64,000 nt of DNA from Roseovarius mucosus (GCF_002080415.1 NZ_CP020474.1:1302001-1366000), one strand, 5' to 3'; positions 9,670 to 17,619 are shown, counted from the first letter of the stretch. A program made the numbers and translations. Notes: a model not told the origin generated them from the letters alone.

Positions 9670-9685
9670 TGGCATGATGCTTGCA
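9670..9685 (+). promoter_or_regulatory. sigma-54 (-24/-12) promoter of fliK
   Basis: TGGCATGATGCTTGCA matches the RpoN consensus TGGCACG-N4-TTGCA in all but one position. The invariant GG (9671-9672) and GC (9683-9684) are exactly ten bases apart. The predicted transcript start is near 9696, about 22 bases before the chosen fliK ATG. It implies activation by a flagellar enhancer-binding protein of the FleQ type, as known for the Rhodobacter sphaeroides fla1 system. Confidence 0.78.
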
Positions 9686-9717
9686 CCTTCTGGAGTGACC
9701 CCCAGACGGAGCCCGGC

Positions 9718-10977
9718 ATGATCGCCCCGGTATTGACCAGCCTTCCCAACCCCGCAGCCACGGCCCCGGCCCGTGGTGCGACGGCGCTTGGCCAAGGCGC
9801 TGGCGTGCCAAACCAAGGCTTTTCTGCCCTTTTGGACGCAGCACAGGCCCCGGCGCAGCCCCCCGCGCAGCTTTCCACCCCTCACCTCGGGCCGATCACG
9901 CCGGGCCCCACGCCTGCTGTCGCAGCGCCCGTGCCCACAGCGCCCGTGCCCACAGCGCCTATGCCCACGCCCGTGGCAAATCCGGCGGGCGTGCAAATCG
10001 CCGATTTCCAACCGCCTCGGATCACCATCGAGGCCGTCCCACCCCAACCAGACAGCGCCCCCGAGGCGCAGATCACGCCCGAGGATATACCCCTGTCCGA
10101 AGCCGCCTCTGCGCAGGGGGCAACGGATCACCTGCCCATCGCCACGCCAGCCCCCGAACCGGGCGCAGTCCCGCCCGTTGCAGCGCAAGTCGCACAAGCG
10201 GCCTCGGATCCCGACATCGCCGACACAGCAGAGCCCACCGAAAGCGTGGAACCCCCGGAAACCGCCGAAGCGCTGCCACTCGCCGCCTCTGCCCTGCCCA
10301 TCGCGGCCCCCCTCATGCCCGCGCCGCCGCCCACAGCGCCCGCAGGCAGCACCACACCCGCCACAGCCGCGCTCAGCGCCGATCCCGCCCCGCTTGCCCC
10401 CGCTGAACCCAGCGGAGCCGCGCCCATGGCCACAGCAGAAGCCACGCCCATGGCCGCCCCACAAGCCGCGCTGCAAACCGCCGCCCCTGCCCCCCTGACC
10501 AGCGCCCCGCTGCCGCAAACCCTTGATCTTGCAGCCCCCAACTGGCCCGAACAGATGGTGCAGGACATTCAGCAGGGCATCAGCGCAGATATCGACACTC
10601 TGACCCTCACGCTCACCCCCGAGCGTCTTGGCCCGCTGCAAATCCGGCTAGAAACTCAGGACGGTGTGACCCATGTGCATATCGTCACCGAAAGCCCCGA
10701 AGCCGCCCGCGCCATGGCCGAGGCCCAGCCTCGTCTGGCCGAGGCCATGGCCCGCGCCGGGCTCGAGATGGGCAGCCAATCCACCACAACGACGACGGGC
10801 GGCTCAGGCGGCGCGGCGGGCTTTGGCACCACGGGCGGCGATGCCAACCCGCGTGGCAATGGCCAGCCCGGCACCGAACCGGGCCTGTCGCAGGATGCCA
10901 CCGCTCACGATGACAGCTCCTCACACCCGCTTTCCCCGCGCGCGCCTGCGCGCTCTTCCATTGACCTGATCGCCTGA
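9718..10977 (+). CDS. fliK: flagellar hook-length control protein
   Basis: A 419-residue Pro/Ala-rich protein. The long middle is low-complexity, as in FliK molecular rulers. The C-terminal Flg_hook domain is recognisable at the segment LTLTPERLGPLQIRL and the following helix rich in Glu/Ala. FliK is exported during hook assembly and switches FlhB from hook to filament substrates. The ATG at 9718 is chosen because it lies downstream of the sigma-54 promoter; the longer open frame would begin upstream of that promoter. It is the first gene of the flagellar run ending at flhB. Confidence 0.87.
   Translation: MIAPVLTSLPNPAATAPARGATALGQGAGVPNQGFSALLDAAQAPAQPPAQLSTPHLGPITPGPTPAVAAPVPTAPVPTAPMPTPVANPAGVQIADFQPPRITIEAVPPQPDSAPEAQITPEDIPLSEAASAQGATDHLPIATPAPEPGAVPPVAAQVAQAASDPDIADTAEPTESVEPPETAEALPLAASALPIAAPLMPAPPPTAPAGSTTPATAALSADPAPLAPAEPSGAAPMATAEATPMAAPQAALQTAAPAPLTSAPLPQTLDLAAPNWPEQMVQDIQQGISADIDTLTLTLTPERLGPLQIRLETQDGVTHVHIVTESPEAARAMAEAQPRLAEAMARAGLEMGSQSTTTTTGGSGGAAGFGTTGGDANPRGNGQPGTEPGLSQDATAHDDSSSHPLSPRAPARSSIDLIA
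9925..9969 (+). repeat. 15-base tandem repeat inside fliK
   Basis: Two identical copies of GCGCCCGTGCCCACA and a third diverged copy encode repeated Ala-Pro-(Val/Met)-Pro-Thr units in the low-complexity region of FliK. Such repeats can change number and so alter ruler length. Confidence 0.8.
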
Positions 10978-10985
10978 GGTTTCCC

Positions 10986-11561
10986 ATGGCCGATGCCGCA
11001 CTCCCCAATCTCGATGCCCGCCCCAAGGGTGGCTTTCTCAAGAAGATGCTTGTCTGGCTTTTGATGGCGCTCCTTCTGGGCGGCGGCGGCTTTGGGGCGG
11101 GTTTCTACCTGTCTGGCGGGGCGCTTTCGCCGTCGCAAGAGGTGTTGCGCCTGCTCGAATTGGAAACCGCCGCCGCCGAGGCCGCGGGCGAGGCCGAGGC
11201 TGGCCCCAAGCGCATCCCCAAGGAAATGCCCGAGGCCCCCGTCTTCGAAACCCGCTATCACGAGTTTCCCGATCCGCTGACCACCAATCTCAAGGGCTCG
11301 CGCCGGTTTCTCCAGATCGGTGTTGGCGTCTCGACCCAATATGACGAGAGCGTCATCGCGCATATCGAAACCCACGCCATGGCCCTGCGCTCGGATATGT
11401 TGGCGGTGATCTCGGGCTTTGCCGAAGAAGATGTCGAAGGCACCGCCGGACGCGAGGCGCTGGCAGAGGCGCTCAAGACTGCGATCAACGCCCGCCTCGA
11501 AGCCCTCGAAGGGTTCGGCGGCATCGAGGGCGTCTTCTTTCCCTCCTTTGTCCTGCAATAG
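10986..11561 (+). CDS. fliL: flagellar basal-body protein FliL
   Basis: A 191-residue inner-membrane protein with one N-terminal membrane segment (about 19-38), an Ala/Glu-rich linker and a periplasmic FliL domain. That domain includes LTTNLKGSRRFLQIGVG and ends in the family-typical short FPSFVLQ tail. FliL surrounds the stator and supports torque generation. It lies eight bases after fliK and eight bases before fliM. Confidence 0.9.
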   Translation: MADAALPNLDARPKGGFLKKMLVWLLMALLLGGGGFGAGFYLSGGALSPSQEVLRLLELETAAAEAAGEAEAGPKRIPKEMPEAPVFETRYHEFPDPLTTNLKGSRRFLQIGVGVSTQYDESVIAHIETHAMALRSDMLAVISGFAEEDVEGTAGREALAEALKTAINARLEALEGFGGIEGVFFPSFVLQ

Positions 11562-11569
11562 GTCGCCCC

Positions 11570-12547
11570 ATGGCCCGCAACACCACCAGCGCCACCCACA
11601 AACTTAGCTCGAACGAGGTCGCAGCCCTTGTCGACGGCCTGCTCGACATGGAGAAAGAGCAGACCCACGGCACCGAAAGCGTCAAGCGCTACAAATTCGG
11701 CTCTGACAACCTGTCGATCATGGGCGATTACCACGGGTTGCGCATGGTCAACGAACGCTTTTGTCGTCTGGCGCGGCCCGTGTTCCTGCCGTTCCTGCGG
11801 ATGCACCCGCGCATCTCTGCCTTTCCACCCGAGGTCAAAAGCTTTTCGCATTACTGCGACGAGTTGGAGAATTTTGTCAGCCTGACCACCGCCCGCGTCG
11901 ATGCGCTGCGCAGCAATCAGTTGATCATGCTGCCGCCCAATTTCGTATCCTTGCTGACCAATGCCTATTACGGCGGCAATATCGCCTATCTGCCGGGTGG
12001 CCGCGCCGAGTTTACCGCCAGCGAGACGCGGGTGATCGAAATCGTGACCAAGGGCATCTACCGCGCGCTCGAGGCCGCGTGGCGCGATCTGATCCCGCTC
12101 GATTTCGCCAATCCGGTGCATGAGGACAATCTGCAATTCGCCACCTTTGTCGAAAGCGAAGAAAAGGTTGTCTGCTGCTCTTTCATCATCCAGCTGCCCG
12201 AGGCCGATCCGGCCACGCTGGATCTAATTTACCCGCTTCAGGCGCTCAAACCAATTGCCGCGCGCCTGCGCTCGCGGATGCAGTCGGATCAAGTGGCCGA
12301 TGACCTGCGCTGGCGCAGCCGCCTGCGCGAGGCGGTGATGGCTGTGCCGCTCAATGTCACGGCGCGTCTGGCCGAACCCAATGTGCCCATCAGCGCCCTG
12401 ACCGGGCTGCGCCCCGGTCGCGTCGTGCCGGTTGATCTGACGCTGCGCCCGCAATTGCTGGTCGAAGGCACACCACTCTTTGACGCCGAACCGGGCGCGC
12501 AGAATGGCCGCGCCGCGCTCTCGCTTACCCGCCGTATTGAACCCTGA
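11570..12547 (+). CDS. fliM: flagellar motor switch protein FliM
   Basis: A 325-residue C-ring protein. The middle CheC-like domain (roughly 45-230) and the C-terminal SpoA domain carry the family segments TEYY-like TNAYYGG and LQPLLVEG-like RPQLLVEGTPLF. FliM controls rotation switching and binds CheY-P by its N-terminus. Here the N-terminal motif is LSSNEVAALVDGL, a diverged form of the usual LSQDEIDALL. It is followed closely by fliN, the other C-ring component. Confidence 0.9.
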   Translation: MARNTTSATHKLSSNEVAALVDGLLDMEKEQTHGTESVKRYKFGSDNLSIMGDYHGLRMVNERFCRLARPVFLPFLRMHPRISAFPPEVKSFSHYCDELENFVSLTTARVDALRSNQLIMLPPNFVSLLTNAYYGGNIAYLPGGRAEFTASETRVIEIVTKGIYRALEAAWRDLIPLDFANPVHEDNLQFATFVESEEKVVCCSFIIQLPEADPATLDLIYPLQALKPIAARLRSRMQSDQVADDLRWRSRLREAVMAVPLNVTARLAEPNVPISALTGLRPGRVVPVDLTLRPQLLVEGTPLFDAEPGAQNGRAALSLTRRIEP

Positions 12548-12563
12548 CCCCAAGGACCCCGCC

Positions 12564-12872
12564 ATGACCAATGATGCCACCCCCCCGACCGACCAGCCCG
12601 ACACCAGCCTGACCAACGTTGACCTTGGCCTTTTGGCCAATGTCCGTGTCAGCATGACCGTTGAGGTGGGCAATACCCAAATCACGCTGCAAGACCTCTT
12701 GCGCCTCAACGAAGGCTCGGTGGTGGAACTCGACCGCATGGCGGGCGACCCGCTCGATATTCTGGTCAACGGCACCCCCATCGCCAAGGGCGAGGTGGTC
12801 GTGGTGGGCGAGAAATTCGGCATCCGCTTTGGCGATATCGTCGATCCCCGGCAACGGATCGAAACCGTCTGA
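12564..12872 (+). CDS. fliN: flagellar motor switch protein FliN
   Basis: A 102-residue protein with a short disordered acidic N-terminus and one SpoA domain. Typical segments are ITLQDLLRLNEGSVVELD and GDPLDILVNG, ending GIRFGDIVDPRQRI. It completes the FliM/FliN C-ring and docks the FliH export chaperone. The start is ATG 12564, 17 bases after fliM; upstream in-frame codons lie within fliM. Confidence 0.92.
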   Translation: MTNDATPPTDQPDTSLTNVDLGLLANVRVSMTVEVGNTQITLQDLLRLNEGSVVELDRMAGDPLDILVNGTPIAKGEVVVVGEKFGIRFGDIVDPRQRIETV

Positions 12873-12889
12873 CACCCTACCCCTTTGCG

Positions 12890-12905
12890 TGGCACGAAAC
12901 CTGCA
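12890..12905 (+). promoter_or_regulatory. sigma-54 (-24/-12) promoter of fliO
   Basis: TGGCACGAAACCTGCA matches TGGCACG-N4-TTGCA with one mismatch and correct GG to GC spacing (12891-12892 and 12903-12904). The expected start site is near 12916, 38 bases before fliO. Rhodobacter sphaeroides is known to have a sigma-54 promoter at fliO, so the position itself is supporting evidence. Confidence 0.8.
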
Positions 12906-12908
12906 CGG

Positions 12909-12933
12909 GTTGATCAACTGACCCTTGATCAAC
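12909..12933. promoter_or_regulatory. paired TTGATCAA palindromes at the fliO start site
   Basis: GTTGATCAAC (12909-12918) and CTTGATCAAC (12924-12933) share the eight-base palindrome TTGATCAA with centres 15 bases apart. They overlap the predicted transcript start and leader of fliO. They may bind a flagellar regulator or repressor; identity is unknown. Confidence 0.5.
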
Positions 12934-12953
12934 CTTTGCAGGAGAATACCCCC

Positions 12954-13226
12954 GTGGATGTCTTGACCCCTGACCGCATCCTGACCATTGCGGGCTTTCT
13001 GGGCGTGCTCGTGCTGGTCTGGGCCGTGATCCGCCATAAACGCGCACCGCTCGCCGCCCGTCTGGCAACCGGTCGCAAACTGGAACTGACCGAGACGCTC
13101 AATCTGGGCGGCGACAGCCGCGCGCTCTTGCTCAAGGCCGAAGGGCAAACCGTGCTGGTGGTGATGGGCCGCCGCTCGGGCACCGCGCTGACCCTTCTGG
13201 CACAAAACGAGGGGGCCGCAGCATGA
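12954..13226 (+). CDS. fliO: flagellar biosynthesis protein FliO
   Basis: A 90-residue protein with one N-terminal membrane helix (about 7-24) and a short cytoplasmic domain ending in the FliO-like run ETLNLGGDSRALLLKAEG. FliO assists assembly of the FliP ring. The start is GTG 12954 preceded by GCAGGAGA; there is no in-frame ATG nearby. The gene overlaps fliP by four bases. FliO is weakly conserved, so position and topology carry much of the call. Confidence 0.82.
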   Translation: MDVLTPDRILTIAGFLGVLVLVWAVIRHKRAPLAARLATGRKLELTETLNLGGDSRALLLKAEGQTVLVVMGRRSGTALTLLAQNEGAAA

Positions 13227-13963
13227 GCCGCCTTTTTCCGCTTCTGATCCTTGCCCTTCTGCTGCCCGCGCCGGTTCTGGCACAACAGGGCCTGCCCGCG
13301 ATCACCCTCTCGGACGAGAACGGCACGACCTATTCGCTCTCACTGCAAATTCTGGCGCTGATGACGGCGCTCACGGTGCTGCCGTCGCTGGTGCTGGGCA
13401 TGACCGCCTTTACCCGGATCATCATCGTGCTGTCGATCCTGCGGCAAGCCATGGGCACGATGCAGACGCCGCCCAATCAGGTGCTCATCGCCATCGCGCT
13501 TTTTTTGTCGTTCTTCGTGATGCAGCCAGTGCTGACAGAGGTGTATGACACCGCGCTCAGCCCCTATCTCGATGGGCAAATGGCCCCGGATGTGGCGGTG
13601 CGGCTGGCCTGGGACAAGCTGTCCGGCTTCATGCTGGCCAATACCCGGCAGAACGACCTTTTGATGTTCGCGGAACTGGCGGGCGATGCCCCCTATGCCA
13701 GCGACGCCGAAGTCCCGGTGGCCGTGCTCTTGCCCGCCTATATCACTTCGGAACTCAAGACCGCGTTCCAGATCGGCTTTCTGCTGTTCCTGCCCTTTCT
13801 GGTGATCGACATGGTGATCGCCTCGATCCTGATGGCACTCGGCATGATGATGCTCTCTCCGATGATCGTGTCGCTGCCCTTCAAACTGCTGTTGTTCGTG
13901 CTGGTCGATGGCTGGGCCCTGACCATGGGCTCGCTTGCCTCCAGCTTTCAAGGAGCGCTCTGA
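13223..13963 (+). CDS. fliP: flagellar export gate protein FliP
   Basis: A 246-residue core subunit of the flagellar type III export gate. It has a cleavable signal peptide (residues 1-20), then four membrane helices and the FliP signatures LPSLVLGMTAFTRII and QVLIAIALFLSFFVM. It forms the FliPQR pore. It overlaps fliO by four bases and is followed three bases later by fliQ. Confidence 0.96.
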   Translation: MSRLFPLLILALLLPAPVLAQQGLPAITLSDENGTTYSLSLQILALMTALTVLPSLVLGMTAFTRIIIVLSILRQAMGTMQTPPNQVLIAIALFLSFFVMQPVLTEVYDTALSPYLDGQMAPDVAVRLAWDKLSGFMLANTRQNDLLMFAELAGDAPYASDAEVPVAVLLPAYITSELKTAFQIGFLLFLPFLVIDMVIASILMALGMMMLSPMIVSLPFKLLLFVLVDGWALTMGSLASSFQGAL

Positions 13964-13966
13964 GCC

Positions 13967-14233
13967 ATGGATTTCGACGCCAATATCGAACATTTGCGCA
14001 TGGCCTACTGGAATATCCTGCTGACAGCAGGCCCGGTCCTGCTGGTGGCGCTCGCCGTGGGCCTTGTGATCGGCATCCTTCAGGCGGCCACCTCGATCAA
14101 CGAGGCAACACTTAGCTTTGTGCCGAAAATGGCCATCGTGATCGTGACCATGGCGCTCATGTCGGGCTTCATGCTCAGCACGATGACCGATTATTTCACC
14201 CATGTCTTCGACGCCATCGCGACGATGCACTAG
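13967..14233 (+). CDS. fliQ: flagellar export gate protein FliQ
   Basis: An 88-residue protein with two membrane helices and the family motif GLVIGILQAATSINEATLSFVPK. It packs around FliP and FliR to form the export gate. The stop lies one base before the fliR ATG (TAG-G-ATG), so expression is coupled. Confidence 0.96.
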   Translation: MDFDANIEHLRMAYWNILLTAGPVLLVALAVGLVIGILQAATSINEATLSFVPKMAIVIVTMALMSGFMLSTMTDYFTHVFDAIATMH

Positions 14234-14234
14234 G

Positions 14235-15056
14235 ATGCTGCCCGAATTCGCCCCCTCTGCCACCGGTTTGCCGGGTCTGGAACTCACGCAGTTGACGGGG
14301 CTCGCGCTGCAATTTCTGTTCGCCATGCTGCGCATCGGTGCCTTTGTCCTTTCGGCCCCGCTCTTTGCGGCGCGGTTCATCTCGTTGCCGGTGCGGATCA
14401 TCATTTCGGTCTGCCTGACGGTGCCACTGATGGGTCAGGTGCCGATCCCCGAACCCGAAGCGCTCTCCAGCCTCTCCAGCGTGGTTATCGCCCTGCGTGA
14501 ACTGGCGATCGGGCTGTCGGCGGGGATGGTGCTGCAAATCCTCTTTGCCGCTGCCGTCATGGCGGGCGACCGCATCGCTAATACCGCCGGCCTGGGCCTT
14601 GCGGCGCAGGTCGATCCCACCAGCGGCTCGCAATCGCCGGTCATTGGCCAGTTTTTCATGCTGTTCCTCTTGGCCATTTTCGTGACCGAGGACGGCCATC
14701 TTGCCGCCATCCGCCTGATGCTCGACAGCTATCGCCTTATTCCCATCGGCACGCCCATCGCGGGCACGGTGCTGATCGACGCAAGCATGGAGGCGACCAC
14801 AGCGATGTTTCGCAACGCGGCCCAGTTGATGATGCCCGTCGTCTCGGTGCTATTGCTGCTGAACCTCGTGATCGGGGTGATCACCCGCTCGGCCCCCTCG
14901 CTCAATCTTTTTGCCTTTGGCTTTCCGCTGACGATGACCGCCACGCTGGTCTTGCTTTTTCTCACCGTCACCAGCCTTGGCCCCGCCCTGTCGGAACGGG
15001 TGGCACAGGCCTTGCAGCATCTGATGGAGATGTTGAACGGATTACCCAATGGCTGA
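14235..15056 (+). CDS. fliR: flagellar export gate protein FliR
   Basis: A 273-residue polytopic membrane protein with the FliR pattern of about six helices and the segments MLRIGAFVLSAPLFAARF and GLAAQVDPTSGSQSPVIGQF. It supplies the single FliR subunit of the export gate. The ATG at 14235 directly follows fliQ; an upstream in-frame ATG lies inside fliQ. It overlaps flhB by eight bases. Confidence 0.95.
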   Translation: MLPEFAPSATGLPGLELTQLTGLALQFLFAMLRIGAFVLSAPLFAARFISLPVRIIISVCLTVPLMGQVPIPEPEALSSLSSVVIALRELAIGLSAGMVLQILFAAAVMAGDRIANTAGLGLAAQVDPTSGSQSPVIGQFFMLFLLAIFVTEDGHLAAIRLMLDSYRLIPIGTPIAGTVLIDASMEATTAMFRNAAQLMMPVVSVLLLLNLVIGVITRSAPSLNLFAFGFPLTMTATLVLLFLTVTSLGPALSERVAQALQHLMEMLNGLPNG

Positions 15057-16203
15057 CGCAGACGACGGACAGGAAAAAACCGAAGAGCCAACCCAGAAAC
15101 GCCGCCAAGAGGCGCGCGAAGAAGGGCGGATCACAACTTCTACCGAGGTCTTCGTGCTGGTCACGCTGGGCATGGGCGCGCTTATCCTCAGCGCCGGACA
15201 ATGGGCGCTGCCGGGGCTGGCCGGGCTTTGGGCAACAGGGCTGGTGATCGACGGGGCGCAATCGCTCGACGCGATGATGATTGGGCACACGCGCGATATG
15301 ATGCTCTGGATGCTGGCCGCTGGGCCCGGACTGGGCCTGCCGCTGCTGGCGGCTGTGCTCATGGCGCAATCGGCCATGGGGGGGCTGAACTTTGCGCCCA
15401 AGGCGTTGGGCTTCAAACCCGAGAAAATGAACCCCATGACCGGGCTGGGGCGGATGGTGTCGATGAAGGCACTGGTCGATCTGCTCAAGGCGGTGCTCAA
15501 GGTCACGCTCTTGCTTGCGGCGGGTGTGCTGATGCTCTACCCGCTTTTGCCTGCGCTTGGCAGCTCTTCGGCGCTGGCGCCCGGCGATGCGATGGTGCTC
15601 TTTGGCACGGCGATGCTGCGGGTGCTGGGCGGGCTGCTGCTTGGCCTTGTGGTGATCGCAGCACTTGATCTTGGCTGGCAAATCCACTCCAACACAAAAT
15701 CCATGCGCATGTCGCGGCAGGACATCAAGGACGAATCCAAGGAATCCGAAGGCTCGCCCGAGCAAAAAGGTGCGATGCGCCGCCGCCAGATGCAGGCCTC
15801 GCGCCGCGCGTCAGAGCGCAAGGCATTGGCCGATGTACCGATGGCCACCGCCATCATCACCAACCCCACCCATTTCGCCATCGCCCTGCGTTACGAGCCG
15901 GGCACCGATACCGCACCGCGCATCCTTGCCATGGGCAAGGGACCAATGGCGCAGGCTGTGATCCGCCGGGGCCGCCGCGCGGGTGTCACTACATTGCAAG
16001 TGCCGCCACTGGCGCGCGCCCTTTACTTTACAGGGGCCATTGGCCGGGAAATTCCCGATGTGCTCTTTGCCGCCGTGGCTGTGATCCTTGCGCATGTGTG
16101 GCGTCTGGAACAGGGGCAGCCCGCCCCCATGCCCGATGTCGACCTGCCCCCCGACCTGACACTTGACGAATTTGGCCGCCCCCTCAGATGGAGAAATCAA
16201 TGA
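15049..16203 (+). CDS. flhB: flagellar export switch protein FlhB
   Basis: A 384-residue protein with four membrane helices and a cytoplasmic autocleavage domain. The self-cleaving NPTH motif is at residues 272-275 and the N-terminus has the family motif EKTEEPTQKRRQEAREEG. FlhB works with FliK to change export specificity from hook to filament. The stop overlaps the ATG of the next small gene (ATGA). Confidence 0.96.
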   Translation: MADADDGQEKTEEPTQKRRQEAREEGRITTSTEVFVLVTLGMGALILSAGQWALPGLAGLWATGLVIDGAQSLDAMMIGHTRDMMLWMLAAGPGLGLPLLAAVLMAQSAMGGLNFAPKALGFKPEKMNPMTGLGRMVSMKALVDLLKAVLKVTLLLAAGVLMLYPLLPALGSSSALAPGDAMVLFGTAMLRVLGGLLLGLVVIAALDLGWQIHSNTKSMRMSRQDIKDESKESEGSPEQKGAMRRRQMQASRRASERKALADVPMATAIITNPTHFAIALRYEPGTDTAPRILAMGKGPMAQAVIRRGRRAGVTTLQVPPLARALYFTGAIGREIPDVLFAAVAVILAHVWRLEQGQPAPMPDVDLPPDLTLDEFGRPLRWRNQ

Positions 16204-16388
16204 CCGAGCGCCCCCGCTCCACCGGAGAAATGATCTCGACCCTTTGCTTCATTGGCGTGGGTCTCTGGTCTCTGGGCACCGCCCTAGAGGCCCCTCAGCC
16301 CAAGGCCGCGCTGCTGCTGCTTTGTGCCGCCGCCTGCTTTTTAGGCGCAGCACGCCATCCCATCGCCCGACGGCTTGACCGCCGATAG
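16200..16388 (+). CDS. small membrane protein coupled to flhB
   Basis: A 62-residue hypothetical protein with two hydrophobic stretches (about 11-27 and 35-50) and basic ends. It begins in an ATGA overlap with the flhB stop, the arrangement used throughout this operon, which supports translation. No family is recognised. An accessory role in flagellar export is only a positional guess. Confidence 0.55.
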   Translation: MTERPRSTGEMISTLCFIGVGLWSLGTALEAPQPKAALLLLCAAACFLGAARHPIARRLDRR

Positions 16389-16473
16389 AGGGCAGTCACC
16401 ACAGGATTTCGCCCCCTTCCCAAGACAAATCGCAACACTTGACGACAGATTTCCCCAACCTGCACCGAAACTA

Positions 16474-16501
16474 TTGAACTTCGCCCCGGAATGTCTAACA
16501 G
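16474..16501 (+). promoter_or_regulatory. possible sigma-70 promoter of the response-regulator gene
   Basis: TTGAAC and TAACAG are separated by 16 bases in the 193-base gap after the small flhB-linked gene, about 80 bases before the regulator ATG. The match is weak, and no stronger candidate is visible in the gap. Confidence 0.3.
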
Positions 16502-16581
16502 ATGGGGATAGTTCACGATGCACAGAGCTGGGCTCGCGTCGCCACGCCGCGATTAAATTACAGCGCAGGACAACCCAGGCA

Positions 16582-17196
16582 ATGTCTATGAAAATTTTAC
16601 TTGCAGACGATCACAACCTTCTCGCCGAAGCCGTGGGCAACATGCTCAACGCGCAGCCCGGCAATGTGGCGATCACCACCGATTCCTATGATGGCATCCT
16701 CAGCCTGCTGTCCGAGCATACAGATGTCGATATCGTCCTGCTCGACCTCAAGATGCCGGGTATGGTCGGGCTTGCCAGCGTCAAAAGCGTGATCGAGAAA
16801 TCCGCCCCCGCCAAGGTCGTGCTTTTTACCGGCATGGTGGATCGGCATTTCCTGCACAGCGCGCTGGAATTGGGCTGCAAGGGGCTGATCCCTAAAACGA
16901 TGCCGCTGCAATCGCTCAACAGCGTGCTGCAACTGATTAATTCGGGGCAGGTCTTTGTGCCGATGGATGCCGGCACGCCGGGCCTCGACAAGGCCGGGCC
17001 AGAACATGACCTGACGGAAAAGGAACTTTTCGTGCTGCGCCTTGCCGCCGATGGCCTGACCAACAAGGAAATCGCGCGCGACATGGGCACCAATGAGGTC
17101 ACGATCAAGATGCACATGCGCTCGATCTGCAAAAAGCTGAACGCCCGCAACCGCGCCCATGCCGCCATGATCAGCCGCGAACGCGCGCTGATCTGA
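16582..17196 (+). CDS. LuxR/NarL-family response regulator
   Basis: A 204-residue two-component regulator. The receiver domain has the acidic pair D9-D10, phosphoacceptor Asp55 (LLDLKMPGM) and a conserved Lys in PKTMP. The C-terminal LuxR-type helix-turn-helix contains LTEKELFVLRLAADGLTNKEIA. No sensor kinase gene is adjacent. Location behind the flagellar block suggests control of motility or surface behaviour, but the target is unknown. A second ATG at 16588 is an alternative start. Confidence 0.88.
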   Translation: MSMKILLADDHNLLAEAVGNMLNAQPGNVAITTDSYDGILSLLSEHTDVDIVLLDLKMPGMVGLASVKSVIEKSAPAKVVLFTGMVDRHFLHSALELGCKGLIPKTMPLQSLNSVLQLINSGQVFVPMDAGTPGLDKAGPEHDLTEKELFVLRLAADGLTNKEIARDMGTNEVTIKMHMRSICKKLNARNRAHAAMISRERALI

Positions 17197-17198
17197 GC

Positions 17199-17215
17199 GC
17201 GGCGCGGAGCGCCGC
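17199..17215. terminator. possible terminator hairpin between convergent genes
   Basis: GCGGCGC-GGA-GCGCCGC forms a seven-base perfect stem just after the response-regulator stop and before the convergent META gene. There is no T-run, so it may act with Rho or only stabilise 3' ends. Confidence 0.4.
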
Positions 17216-17224
17216 CGCGTGTCC

Positions 17225-17614
17225 CTACTCCCCCGCGCGAAACACCATCTCGCGGCCCGCGTCATTGGACAGAATTAAAACAGGGCCCAGTACCTCGACC
17301 AAACTCATCTCGCGCAGCGCCGCCAGATAGAGCGCCTCTGCTGCCAACTCCGGACAGGCGCGCTTGGTTGTCACAACGCTTTCGGCGGAAAACCACGGAT
17401 AGGGCACGGTCTGCCTGCCGGAATAGGTGTTGCACGGCCCCGCGCCCGCCAATGCCCCCTTTGCCGGAAACTCCAGCGTTGCGCGCGCGCCAAACGCCGC
17501 GCCGTCAATGCTTTCAAGATGCCAGATCTGATCGGCCCCGCCATAGCCGGTCACCGTCTCATCCTTGCAAGCGCCCAACGCCGACAGCGCCATAACCGCC
17601 ACAGCCAGCCGCAT
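17225..17614 (-). CDS. META-domain lipoprotein (HslJ-like)
   Basis: A 129-residue exported protein with an N-terminal lipoprotein signal ending in the lipobox LGAC (Cys16). It is followed by a META-like domain with the typical Trp-x-Leu-x-Ser/Ile-x-Gly opening (WHLESIDG) and the C-N-T-Y-S-G segment. META/HslJ proteins are small envelope proteins of uncertain function, some linked to stress or drug tolerance. It lies five bases after the TetR gene, so the two are probably co-transcribed. Confidence 0.72.
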   Translation of the reverse strand: MRLAVAVMALSALGACKDETVTGYGGADQIWHLESIDGAAFGARATLEFPAKGALAGAGPCNTYSGRQTVPYPWFSAESVVTTKRACPELAAEALYLAALREMSLVEVLGPVLILSNDAGREMVFRAGE

Positions 17615-17619
17615 CGGCC

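Noticed and set aside
12909..12933. TTGATCAA sites read as FNR/FnrL boxes
   Set aside because: FNR sites are TTGAT-N4-ATCAA; here the halves abut with no four-base spacer, so the palindromes are something else.
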